Positions 10,627-20,855 of a DNA stretch of 64,000 nucleotides are shown in pieces. Below the pieces are notes generated by a model, which had not been told where the DNA came from, did no database searches, and saw nothing but the letters and a program-made list of their open reading frames with translations. Each line of letters begins with the position of its first letter. Positions within the stretch are counted from its first letter, which is position 1. The DNA is from Cristatella mucedo (Eukaryota; Bryozoa; Phylactolaemata; Cristatellidae), in the NCBI GenBank assembly GCA_009760855.2, contig WPIO01000092.1:1606001-1670000 (forward strand). The letters run 5' to 3'. Made by a program: the position numbers and the translations under genes.

Positions 10627-11128
10627 ATGTCCAAGGCCCGCACGTTCTTCATCGTGACGGGTGCCAACCGAGGCATCGGGAAGCAGATCGCTTTAGACTT
10701 TGCTGCAGGGCTCGGCGAATCGTCAACTGTAATGCTCCTTGGACGAAAAGAGGTCGACTTAGAGCCTGTGGCTAGCGAGATCCGCTCGGTCGCCGGCGTT
10801 CGTCACGTGCTCTGCTACGGCGTGGACCTGCAGGAGTACGACCCAGAGGCACACAAGGCATTTCTGTGCCGCAGCGTGCCAGATCCTTCGGTGTACGAGC
10901 AGTGTCTTCTGATAAACAATGCCGGAACCCTGGAGGCCAAGCGAAAGTGTCTAGAATACGAGAACATGGCCGATATCAGCAACTTTCTTACCGTAAATGT
11001 AGCGTCGGCGATTTCGCTGACTTCGGTGATCGTGAAGTACTTTGCAATGGTTTCGCGGAAAGTCATCGTCAACATTACGTCTAAGGCTGCTGTGACACCA
11101 ATGAAGTCACTGACTCTGTACTGTACAG
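10627..11128 (+). CDS. SPR: Sepiapterin reductase, exon 1
   Basis: Sepiapterin reductase is a cytosolic NADPH-dependent short-chain dehydrogenase. It reduces 6-pyruvoyl-tetrahydropterin to tetrahydrobiopterin, the cofactor of aromatic amino-acid hydroxylases and NO synthase. This exon encodes residues 1-167: Rossmann motif TGANRGIG (11-18), LLGRKE ending strand 2 (Arg40 a likely NADPH contact), LINNAG (95-100), catalytic Ser152 in VIVNITS, and Tyr165 of the YxxxK motif, whose Lys169 is in exon 2. An in-frame upstream ATG (10552) would add 25 residues absent from the family, so I chose 10627, where MSKARTFFIVTGA fits the usual SPR N-terminus. Donor acag/gtgaga; phase 1. Spliced length 762 bp gives 253 residues, close to the ~260 of vertebrate SPR. 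Confidence 0.95.
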
Positions 11129-11211
11129 GTGAGAATTTAATTCCATGTTTAGGACACTAGTGGCAGCGATCGATTTGACCGTAGCGACTCTCCAAGGCCA
11201 GCAACTGATTG

Positions 11212-11383
11212 GTGAGCCGTAATGGCTCACTAGGTAAGGTGGTTGCTTTTCACGACCTCGATCTCGAGTTTGTGGGTTCGAATCGTGGGCAATACTTTAT
11301 CGTCGCTGCAAGCGTTGGTGATAGCTGTAAAGGCTCTCCTGTCGCTATACAAAGAGGCCGTTGAATCAGCTAGTCTTTTTTTT
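11212..11383 (+). mobile_element. SINE-t copy in SPR intron 1
   Basis: Near full-length plus-strand SINE. The head gtgagccgtaatggctcact and A-box-like TGGCTCACTAGG come first, then B-box GGTTCGAATC, the body hairpin tatcgtcgctgcaagcg, and gtcgctatacaaagagg with a T-run tail. No clear target-site duplication. Confidence 0.88.
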
Positions 11384-11697
11384 AGTCAACTCTTCCATGC
11401 CCGATTGCTCTGACAAGTACATCTAGTCGCCGAAGAGCTTATCAAAAACAGGGACTTGATGTACCGGATAACGCGTCTGTACGCCGGCTAACTTTGACAG
11501 AAGCTACCATTGGGATGCCGAGGCCATGCATAACTGGCTCTGAGAGCAGCAGTTCGTTTGCAGCATCTAGTGGTGCTCGGTTGATCGAGTGAATACTTGG
11601 ATAGGGCCGCCGCATCCGTGCCGATCGCAGCCCATTTCTCAGCGGTCAATGTCCTATGCATGCTGCCCACCTTTACAAAAACGAACCAAGTGAGACA

Positions 11698-12118
11698 ACA
11701 ATAGTAATATAAGTAATAATACTACATTTGTATAGCACACTCAGAGAACTGAATTCTCTTTCTAGGCACTTTACAGATAAAAAACTAGCTGATTTAACAG
11801 CCTCTTTTTGTATAGCGACAGAAGAGCCTTTATGGCTATTACCATCACTTGCAGTAGCAATAAAGGATTACCTACCACAGCATTCGAACCCACGACCTCG
11901 GGACCGTGGTTGTGAAAAACAACCGCCTTACCTAGTGAGCCATTACAGATGCTGCATAGAAAGCATTATCAAATGATTGGTGGTAACAACCACAAGTAGC
12001 AGGCTTAGTGTGAGGAAGTACATGCACACGAAGAACGAATTGCACAAGACCCACCAAATGCTGTAATAAACGGGTGCATTTTAAGCTTCTTTTTAAATGT
12101 CACCATGTCAGAGGACAC
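11698..12118 (-). mobile_element. L2-A LINE 3' end interrupted by a SINE
   Basis: TAA-rich tail (11698-11724), then cactcagagaactgaattct and ggcactttacagat. The 3' UTR resumes after the nested SINE at gctgcatagaaagcattatc and runs to about 12118. Confidence 0.82.
11779..11942 (-). mobile_element. SINE-t nested in L2-A 3' UTR
   Basis: Minus-strand SINE with an A-run/ctagctgatttaacagcc 3' end, the hairpin and a B-box. It is flanked by an 8-bp target duplication TTACAGAT at 11771-11778 and 11943-11950. Confidence 0.9.
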
Positions 12119-12404
12119 TAGACGACACATAGCTGACTGGTCTCTAGATCCGAAGAGGCTCTTATAGCTGAAACCTGAAAAGTGCTCCAAAAATGCCTCC
12201 GGGCTGGTGCAATTCATTTTCACTGGTGAATGAGGCTGTACGAAATGCTTTTTATGACCCGTCAACTGACCTGGGGGGCGTGGGGCACTCAGGTGGCTTG
12301 TTTTCAGGCTGCTCAGCCTCTGAGCATCAATCCTCGTAATTCTCAAGTACCTACCTAGTTGTACACGGCAAGCTTCTGCAGCCCGAACTGCTCGTGTGCA
12401 AAAG

Positions 12405-12480
12405 CAGCGGCTGCAGAGGGCAGCAGCAGCAGCAGCAGGAACAGAGGCAGCAGCAGTAGTAGCAGAAGCGGAAGCAGGAG
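12405..12480. repeat. Imperfect CAG/GCAGCAG-rich tract
   Basis: Interrupted AGC/CAG repeats inside SPR intron 1. Confidence 0.8.
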
Positions 12481-12565
12481 CCTCGTTTTTCATGGCGCGC
12501 GCTTCGGTGTGGGCGGGAGCGTGGGCCCCACGGCGGATAGAAGGATAAAGCCCCCACGTACCGAA

Positions 12566-12973
12566 AAAGCCACTAGGCCTCTGCATAATGCAGTGATAAT
12601 AATTGGTAATAATAAATATGGCTGCAAGGCTAGTTAAAAAATCCCAGATTAAAAACCCCAGAGTTTGGACCACGTGTCTCCTTTGCTGAAGGAGCTTGGA
12701 TGGCTTTGGGTTGATCAACGGATACCGAGTGAAGTTCTTATGCTGACCCGTAAAGACGCCATGGCTCGGCATCTTCATTACAAAGGGCTGAAGCGCTGCA
12801 CCAGTTTCAGCCTCCTCGTGCCCTCAGGTCATCCGTGGACAATAAATGAGCTGTGCTCAGTTCATCTGCTTAAAGACCGTTGGTGAACAGAAGCCTTTGT
12901 TCTGCAGGTCCTAGACTGTGTGGAACTCACTTCAATAAATCTTACACAACGACGTCTACTCTCTTGCTGCAGG
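12566..12973 (+). mobile_element. L2-B LINE fragment in SPR intron 1
   Basis: Sense-strand piece: cactaggcctctgcataatg, then ccacgtgtctcctttgctga, ggagcttggatggcttt and cagtttcagcctcctcg. A TAA-rich insertion sits inside it near 12590-12620. It ends in a G-run at 12973-12989. Confidence 0.75.
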
Positions 12974-12989
12974 GGGGGAGGGGGGGGGT

Positions 12990-14334
12990 TTCTGCTCAGA
13001 GTCCATTTGGAGTGGGACGGCATGGCGGCAACGTCACGCTCAAACTTCTGCAGCCCCGAAGCTAGGCTTCCTCCGTGTCCTGCTCCGTCTGTCCACTAGA
13101 GAAGTTAAGAGCTGGCATTCGCCAGTCGCATGAGCCGGCCTCTACCCTGCTGATGTCCACGGCATGTAAAGTGACTTTGTCATCGATGCCAGCACCCGAC
13201 GGCAGCTCCATTGCATCCCGGTCCCAGCTTAGCATGCTAATGGTACCCGCTGAGCCCCCGTTGACGCTGGTGTGCGGCCATAACTGCGCCTGCCAACCAG
13301 TCGCACGGGTCCAAGCTGTGCGTGTCGCTTTGGCATGGGTGAGTTGCTGTTGCTGATGCTGCTGCTGCTGCAAGCTCTCGCGTCTGCCAAGGCACCCTTG
13401 CTAGCATCTGTTGTGATAACCACTAGCTGTTTGGTTGGTTCATTTTGAATGCTCGGTTCATTTTGAACGCCCTTGGTAGCCTTTGTAACCAGCATTGTTT
13501 GCTCGGCAGTCAGATACTGTAGATGGCATTTCGCATGATTGCCGTGTAGCCAGCTGCTGCCAGCTCTCTAGCCGTCGAGGGCGACGACTCTTTCCTGCTG
13601 CTGCTTCCTCTTCGTCTGCTCGGCCAGTTATTTCCCCAAATGTTGCTCGTGCCCAGAGCTAACTTGGAAATCCTTTGGAGACGGTTCCTTCAGTTGTTAA
13701 AACTCCCAAAATTTGGATCTCACTGATCTTACAGACTGACAGCGCATCATCTCCTGATTTGACTACTTTTAAAAAGAAGCCACAAACATACATTGACCAC
13801 ACGGGCTTGGCTCTGTCCGAGTGCACTGTCGTGATGTGTGATTGTGCCTAACAAAACTGTAGGCAAGAAATGCATGCACTTTCATTGTTTGCCCAAGTGA
13901 AGCTGTCTGGTTTCCTGCATGCTTTGCTTACCTCTGCATGATTCAGTTCATGTTACCCAGTGTGCGTTTAACCAACCAGCTGCCGTGTGTGTCATTCTTT
14001 TTTTGCTTTTGCATTCATGTCCAATGGGGATACTTCAGTGCTTTTGCAATATTGCCAAAGCGTGGTACCTTCTTTGTCATTGACTCTTGGTTATTACTTC
14101 TCTGGAAGCGAACTGTAAAGCACATCGATATAGATTCGGTTCTCTTAGGGCACCACACAAGACTTATTATTATTATTGTTATATTAGTATAAGTGTTCAC
14201 ATTCCGTTGTGCACTCTTCTTTTGTTATACCTCCGGCTATATTAGTTGGCAATGAATGCAGGCTGCTTGGAAGCTGTTCAGGTTGCCTTGACCTCTCCGT
14301 AGACATTTGCTGCTACTGCGTCCTCTGCCCAGCC
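12990..14334. other. SPR intron 1 interior, no recognised feature
   Basis: No coding exon was supported. Two GGTTCATTTTGAA copies lie about 24 bp apart near 13436-13470. Confidence 0.4.
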
Positions 14335-14468
<134 letters not shown>

Positions 14469-14721
14469 TCTCGTGCCGATGTTTCTCCTGCTGATCTCAC
14501 CAAAACTGCTTCGAGTGCTGCTGCTGCTCCAGCACCCGGCACTTCAGTGGCTCCCGAGACGCTGCTGCTTTGCCATCAAAGGCCGAAGCATCTACATCAC
14601 GAGTGGCTACTGTGGCTGCTGTCTGTGACAGCAGGATTGCTTCCCCCACCCCAAGTCGGTCCGGCCTAGACCAAGGCTACTGAATAGAGTTCTCGTGGTT
14701 CATTACTGGCTTGGCTATTAA

Positions 14722-14889
<168 letters not shown>

Positions 14890-15129
14890 CAAGTTTGCTG
14901 GCCTGAAATCAATAGTTGACCTCAGGTTTTAACTGCTGGATAACCAGTCAGCATCTCTAGTAGAGTGCAGCATCCGCAGGTAGGCAATGCTGTTCCTAAG
15001 AACCAGCTAGTGAAGACCATTAGATATCCAGTGGATGGTGCACAGCAGGCCGTGGCTGGTTTACACTGCTGCTAGTAGAGCTGGCAATGTGGATGCTAAC
15101 CCCCCTGCTCTGGACGGTGTGATAATCTT

Positions 15130-15190
15130 TGTCATTATTATTATTATTTATCATTATCATTATTATTATATATCATTATTATTATCAGTG
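15130..15190. repeat. ATT-rich microsatellite
   Basis: Interrupted (ATT)n with tcattatcatt variants. Unlike most others here, no L2-A tail could be recognised next to it. Confidence 0.85.
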
Positions 15191-15576
15191 CTTTCAGTCA
15201 TTTTGGTAGTGTGCGTCTAATAGTGCTTGCAGCAAATAATCTAAATAAATAAAATTGGTTAAATCTTTTCCCAAAATCAATTTTGAGGGTTCATTTTAAA
15301 AGGCAAACATATTGGAAATGAATTCCATAGTTTTGATCATTGTATATAAATGTATTAATATTATTATAATTATTATAAAAAATTGACAGATTTCTGCATC
15401 ATATGCAACTTGCTGAACCGTAGCTTTTCGAGGTGCATGTTCTTGTTGAGCCTGTTGAAGATCATGTTTGTGACTTTTAAACAACTTCCTTTAAAGTGTA
15501 GCTTAGTGCATTGTAGATTCCATAATTAGACCAAAACTACATGGATAAGTGTGAATTTTGTAATCCAAGTTCAGCT

Positions 15577-15832
15577 ATGTAATGTATCTAAGTCATAAAG
15601 ACCATGTGGGTGTTACGCAGGAGAGTTTTGTATAGAGCACTCACAGCCTAAGCGGCTTTCGGTACGCATTCGGTAGCCAACAGACTTCGTCTCACGCAAC
15701 AAAGAGAAAGTGGGAAGCATAGCAGAGTTAGGAGAGCAGTTGAGGTAGTGAGTAGCATAGAAGTAACAGTTCAGGACCGCTGAAAAAGATGTGCCAAAGT
15801 CGGCAGTTGGAGAGTAGATGTCGTTGCGTAAG
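15577..15832 (-). mobile_element. L2-B LINE 3' end in SPR intron 1
   Basis: Minus-strand copy from atgtaatgtatctaagtc through the 3' UTR (agagttttgtatagagcact; cattcggtagccaacagact) to gttgcgtaaga, where it stops abruptly at a perfect hairpin. Confidence 0.88.
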
Positions 15833-15896
15833 AAGAGGAGCCGACGAGACAGATAGGCCTGCAGCAGCAGGCCTATCTGTCTCGTCGGCTCCTCTT
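15833..15896. repeat. Perfect 64-bp hairpin
   Basis: Arms of 30 bp (15833-15862 and 15867-15896) are exact reverse complements around a 4-nt loop AGCA. The left arm abuts the 5' edge of the L2-B insertion. The right arm runs into the native intron end, 54 bp upstream of SPR exon 2. Confidence 0.97.
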
Positions 15897-15950
15897 TCCT
15901 GCAGTTCTTTGTGGCTTCACCTAATTGAATCGCTCGTTCTCTCTCTGCAG

Positions 15951-16106
15951 CCAAAGCTGCAAGGGACATGCACTTTCGTGTGCTGGCTGAAGAGAATCCC
16001 GACGTGCGAGTGCTGAACTATGCACCCGGTCCCGTCGACACGGCCATGTTTCACCAAGTCCGCACCGAATCTGTCGCCCCCGAGACCAAAGAACGCTTCG
16101 AAACGA
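15951..16106 (+). CDS. SPR: Sepiapterin reductase, exon 2
   Basis: A 156-bp exon after acceptor ttctctctctgcag. The split codon gives Ala168, then Lys169 completes the catalytic YCTAK motif. It continues AARDMHFRVLAEENPDVRVL and NYAPGPVDTAMF. The PG-x-VDT loop (193-198) is the conserved cofactor/substrate-side loop after strand 6 in SDRs. It ends ERFET plus one base at donor acga/gtaaga, phase 1. The open frame continues past the donor, but only the spliced product resembles SPR. Intron 1 is 4822 bp and filled with LINE, SINE and microsatellite sequence. Confidence 0.95.
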
Positions 16107-16953
16107 GTAAGAGAAGCGCGTGGTGCTGGCGCCGACCCCCCCCGAGAAGTCTGCAGTGGCAGCCGAGGCTTGCGAGGCAGGTGCTGACAGCTGACCCGGC
16201 TGCGTGAAAGTGCCGCACAGTGCGTGCGGCGCATGGGCACGGGAGCTCTTCGTTCATGGTGTGCAAGCATCCATTTCTTCATTGCCAGAATATTTCAACT
16301 TGCAAAGCATGCCAACTGTACAGCAGTTGTTGATTCCTGGTCTGCGACCTTAGGCAAACGCCAGATTTATTCAAGAAGGAGCACTGGACCGTGCCCGCCG
16401 CAACCGGTCAGGAGACGCGGCCGGCCGCAGGGGCATAGTGATAGCTTGCTTCCCAGTCTGACCAGGCAGAAAGCTAGCACTGACATAAGAAGTAACAGAC
16501 ATCCATTGTGGGCAGACTCGAGACTCAGACGAGTGAGTTAAAGGGCAGTCGGAATGTCGTAAAGCAAGAGGTCCCACATCTGAGGCCACCACTTAACCAG
16601 ATGAAGGGCCTGCTTGTGTGCCACCAGTTAGCTGGAAGTTATTTGTTGGCCCCCGAGGTCGGCATGTGGGCTAGAGGGGCACGTGCCGACGAGGTGACTA
16701 TTCAATGATTAGCCAATCACCGATCGAGGGAAAATCCCAGGATGTGACAAAAGCCCCTTAAAGACAGTGGATGGAGCGACTTGCCATACTTTGCTTCGAG
16801 TCTCACTGAGAGAGCCCTTGAACGCAGCACTCTTCAGTTCTAAGGAAAGCCGACACGAGGACCAGACTAGCGCCACACCTTACCGATAGAATGACTGGCT
16901 GGCTGGCATCTCTCTGGCTGGCAGGCTAATCCGCATGTCACTTGTCTGCATGC
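16107..16953. other. SPR intron 2 interior, no recognised feature
   Basis: Starts at the donor gtaaga. No exon or repeat family was recognised. Confidence 0.4.
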
Positions 16954-17116
16954 ATGTATCTCCCATCTGTAACACCACAAAGCTGCAAGAACTGCAGGTG
17001 TATAAGTGTTACAGCCGTTTAGGCTGTGAGTGCGCTATACAAAACTCTCCTACTTATCACCCATATAGTCTTTGTGGAGTTACAGACGGAGATTCATTAG
17101 ATTACATTACATTACT
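16954..17116. mobile_element. Two L2-B 3' ends in inverted orientation
   Basis: The left half (16954-17010) is a minus-strand L2-B terminus (atgtatctcccatctgtaac). The right half (17010-17116) is a plus-strand terminus ending cagacggagattcattagat and tacattacatta. Tails point outward, giving imperfect terminal inverted repeats around a short core. Confidence 0.7.
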
Positions 17117-17671
17117 GTTCTTGGCTGAAGGCTACACCACTTGTCTTCTGCCTGGGTGCATTAAGCCATGGCTCTCTGCAGTTGTTGGGGGGGGGGTTAA
17201 TTGGTCTTTTGTTTGGTTACATGGCCAGAGGTATTTGCCCGGATGTTGGATCTCTCTCCTGTTCAGCTTGCCACTGATCCTACACCTCGGTATTCGTCCA
17301 ACCTGCTGGCTGGTCATTATTAAAAAATAAAAAGCATCCTGGCTGTTAGATAGCTCCTCGGCTGATCGGCTGATATAACTTGGGCTTACTGACTGTCACT
17401 GCAGTATGCTGTGTGCTGCTTGTGTGCATCCGTGCGGTTTTATGAAATGGTGGCAGAGGTCTCCCAAGCTGCCCGTGTAGTCATTACTGTTTAGGCATTA
17501 GTTCTGACACACCACTCTGTGAATAGGTAACATATTTGGCCCAATGCAGCTCTTTTAAATGACAGTCCAGTTTACTTGTTCTGCAGACTGTGTTAAGTAG
17601 AAAGTTGACTAACGAAGCTAATGGCTCTGTCAGCCATGACCCACATAAAACAATGTGCAGTGCTGCATGCT

Positions 17672-18873
17672 TCTAGTGATGTGAGTGGACAAGGATCAGC
17701 CGAGGAACCTCTGAAATATGGGGTACCACAGGGCTCTGTGCTAGGTTCTGTTCTTTTCAAGGTTTATACTCACTCTCTGGCCGATGTGATTGTAAGGCAC
17801 AATCTAGGCTTTCACTTCTATGCAGATGACACCCAGTTGCACCTTTGCTTTGACCCCTCCCAACCCTCCAGCACGTTGAATTCCTTCAGCTCCCCTGCTG
17901 CATGTGTAGATGACATCCACACGTGGATGGTAGCAAAGTTTCTCGAACTGAATGATGATAAAAACCAACCTACTAGTTATGGGCAAACTGACTGTGATTC
18001 CGAAATTAGAAAATCTAACGCTCAAAATCGGCTCTGCCAGCATATCTCCTGTTGAATCTGCACGAAATCTGGGTGTCTTGTTCCAAAGTGACATTTCGTT
18101 AGACGACCACATCAGCTCCGAAGTCAAGTCTGCCTACTTTCAGCGACATAACATTGCTAAAATTCGGGTTTGTTTAGACAGGGATACTACATCTAAATTG
18201 GTCCATGCATTCGTGACACCCTGTCTTGACTTCTGCAACTCACTGCTTACTGGCCTACCAGCATGTGCGATCAGGCGATTGCAGCTGGTGCAAAGCTCTG
18301 CAGCTAGGCTTGTCTGTCGTGAGCGGCGCAGTTTCCACATCGCACCACTTCCTTTCGACCTGCACTGGCTCCCAGTCAAGCAATGCATTGACTTCAAGAT
18401 TTTATCACTCACTTTTAGGTCCACCAGGATCTATTAGGTATCGTGCCACCTGCTTTTCTGAATCAAATAGTTTAGCTACACCTCTTAAGAACCTGAGCTC
18501 TTTTGGAGACCGAGCCTTTAGCTCGTGTGCTTCTAAAGCCGCTCCCGACTGGTGTAACGACATCCAATGACTTGACGACATTTAAAAAGAGAAGCTAAAA
18601 CACATCTATTTATCATAGCGTCTAGTGGGTCCTTGTTATTCATCTTTTTTGTGCTTATGCGTGCTGACACTGTGCATGCTGCCACTAACCACCACCACTA
18701 TGCATGCTGACCCTGTGATGTCACCTCTAACCATGTTATGCTTGTTGACATTCAACATGCTGCCACTAACCATTCGATCATGCTTCCTTTGCAGCAAATT
18801 TAAAGTGCCTAGAAGGAGATTTAGTTCTCCGAGGGCAATGTATCAAATGTGTTATTATTATTACTATTATTAT
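17672..18873 (+). mobile_element. L2-A LINE, RT core to 3' tail, in SPR intron 2
   Basis: Sense-strand, 5'-truncated copy. It holds KYGVPQGSVLG (RT motif B-like), FYADDTQLHL (the catalytic YADD box, about 17813), SARNLGVLFQSD, FVTPCLDFCNSLLTGLPACA and RLVCRERRS. The 3' UTR, stem-loop and (ATT)n tail at 18852-18873 follow. Several frameshifts (for example near 17960 and 18430) make it a pseudogene. Confidence 0.92.
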
Positions 18874-18941
18874 CTAGACTGATGGCTGGGTTTCATGCCT
18901 AACAATGCTCCCTGGACATGGCATTCGGTCTGTTGTTGCAG

Positions 18942-19045
18942 CAAAGCCTCTGACCACGCAGCAAACCATCAGCCGACTGCTCGCCATACTGAGAGAGGAC
19001 AAATACAAGTCTGGGGATCACATCGATTTCTTTGATTCAGTCTAG
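18942..19045 (+). CDS. SPR: Sepiapterin reductase, exon 3 with stop
   Basis: After acceptor ctgttgttgcag the frame reads TKPLTTQQTISRLLAIL, then DKYKSGDHIDFFDSV and TAG. The C-terminal KSG.H.DF.D block is diagnostic of SPR. Asp248 in HIDFFD corresponds to the Asp that anchors the pterin substrate in vertebrate enzymes. Intron 2 is 2835 bp. A sense-strand L2-A copy ends about 68 bp before this exon, leaving a likely branch point (gcctaac, about 18896) and the acceptor intact. A possible ATTAAA polyadenylation signal lies at 19347-19352. Confidence 0.95.
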
Positions 19046-19943
19046 CCGAGAGGCATGCAAATGTTGTACCGAGGAGGCTTCACATACCTGACACTTGGTC
19101 GGCATGAAGTTGGTTCTACCCTTGCTTTGCTAAGCCTTTTTTTACGACCGAGCCGTTTGGAGTTTGTTGTCATGCTGCTAAAACGAGTTGCCTTAGCCTC
19201 TGATTGTAGAAAAGAGCTTGCAAAGCTTATGAGCATGCATTCCTACATTCGTCTGCCGTGGTTTTTGCTGTAATGCTGCTCGGCTACAGTTATTTGCTAA
19301 TTACCAGATGGACAATGCATCTTTGCCCAATTACACTTGTGACAGGATTAAATATTTTATGCTGGATTTGCTTGTACCTGACGTGAACATGCTGTGGTCA
19401 CCTAATAGATCCTGGTGGTGCAAGGTCACGTATTGAGATCGGCACCTGGTGTTGCATTTAGTTGCATCCGGGCTAGAAGGGGCTTCCGGTGGGCCTAGTG
19501 CGCTCGAGCACGTGTGTGCTGCGTGTGTGCCAGTGCGAGATCGTGAGTTACACATCTGATATGCTCCGTACGAACACTGCTGAGCTGGGAGTAGTTGATG
19601 AGTGTCGTTATCTCTATGTTGGCTGTCGTAAACTGGCGAGTCTTGGCAAGATGGGATTGTGGCACACTCATCGACTCGGACACCAGATAGATCGAGTGCA
19701 GACGACGGCAATGCCCGGCAGACTCGCACCAACCTTCACTGCCTTATTCGTGCTGTGTCACCCGGCTTGGCTCAGCATCTAGAGCCAGATGTGAAGCCAG
19801 CGATCGGTTCAGTGTAATTTTCGAATGGCTCACATAGTGCTGGTCAGTGCACGGGCCAGAAACATTCTTATCAGGGACTGCAGCATTGTCAGATCTTCAT
19901 TGAATGGACGCGACTGAGATGCGCTACAGACCGGTGTCACCAG
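19046..19943. other. SPR 3' UTR and flank
   Basis: The presumed SPR 3' UTR runs to the possible ATTAAA signal at 19347-19352. Beyond it nothing was recognised. Confidence 0.4.
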
Positions 19944-20152
19944 GTAATAATAATACACTTGACAAAGTGCCCTCAGAGAACTAAATCTCTTTCTAGGTGC
20001 TTTACATTTGCTGCAAAGGAAACACTATCAAACAATGAGTGGTATCATGCTTAATAAACAACATGAATAACATGGTTAGGGGTGACATGCACAGAGCCAG
20101 CATGCAAGTGTGGTTAGTGGCAGCATGTAGTGTCAGCACGCATAAGTGTGAC
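19944..20152 (-). mobile_element. L2-A LINE tail fragment
   Basis: taataataatacacttgac, the stem-loop block and 3' UTR with ggttaggggtgacatgcac. Confidence 0.88.
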
Positions 20153-20777
20153 TAGCCCGGAGTGAGGAGCAAGATTCTGTAAAGTGCTTTCAGGTCTTCT
20201 GTGCTGGCTTGAGCTCAACAGCACCCGCATCTGCACCTGGCGCCTCACTGCAGCCTCCGATTTACTGCATTACATGCAGGTATTCGTATGCAGCATCGTG
20301 TTTGGGTTTCCCGCCAGCCTCCAGTAAATGTCAATGGGAACAGTCGTTCACAAGGTTTCTTAAAGCGGATCGATTGTATGTATACTGGATCGTGCTGAGC
20401 AAGTTAAGGAGCTCTATTCCGGACCACGACGTGCCTGTAATGGAAAGCAGTAATGGGCATGCAAGGCAAATTTTCGAACAGCCTGTGTAGTAATCGTCTT
20501 TGACCTATTGCCCTGCTTGCATTTCTTGGTGTTAGTACTTCATGACCCGTGACGTCGTGCGTTAGAGTTCTTCAGCAAGCAATCCTTGTCCAGTGCCAGT
20601 AGGGCGCTAGCCACCTGTGCTCTTCTGCTGCTATATAAGTAAGGCTGTTAAATCTGCAGAATTACATTTTCTTTAGTCATAGAACTGATCACATGGCCTG
20701 GAAACTGGCAAGTAGATCGTTCCCCGAGTTACAGCGTTTACTGATTGGCATGCCATCACGGTAAGGATAGTAATAAT

Positions 20778-20855
20778 TGCTGCAAATGTAAAGCACCTAG
20801 AAAGAGATTGAGTTCTCTGAGGGCGCTTTGTTAAGTGCATTATTATTATTATTAT
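20778..20855 (+). mobile_element. L2-A LINE terminal 75 bp
   Basis: tgcaaatgtaaagcacctag, the stem-loop agagattgagttctct, gggcgctttgttaagtgc and (ATT)n. It shares its ATT run with the opposite-strand copy that follows. Confidence 0.88.

Noticed and set aside
15130-15190. Another L2-A tail
   Set aside because: The ATT run lacks the stem-loop/GTAAAG block on either side.
16107-16207. Read-through of SPR exon 2 to a stop at 16207
   Set aside because: A consensus donor (gtaaga) and a matching final exon at 18942 give the conserved C-terminus. The read-through peptide is Arg/Pro-rich and unlike SPR.
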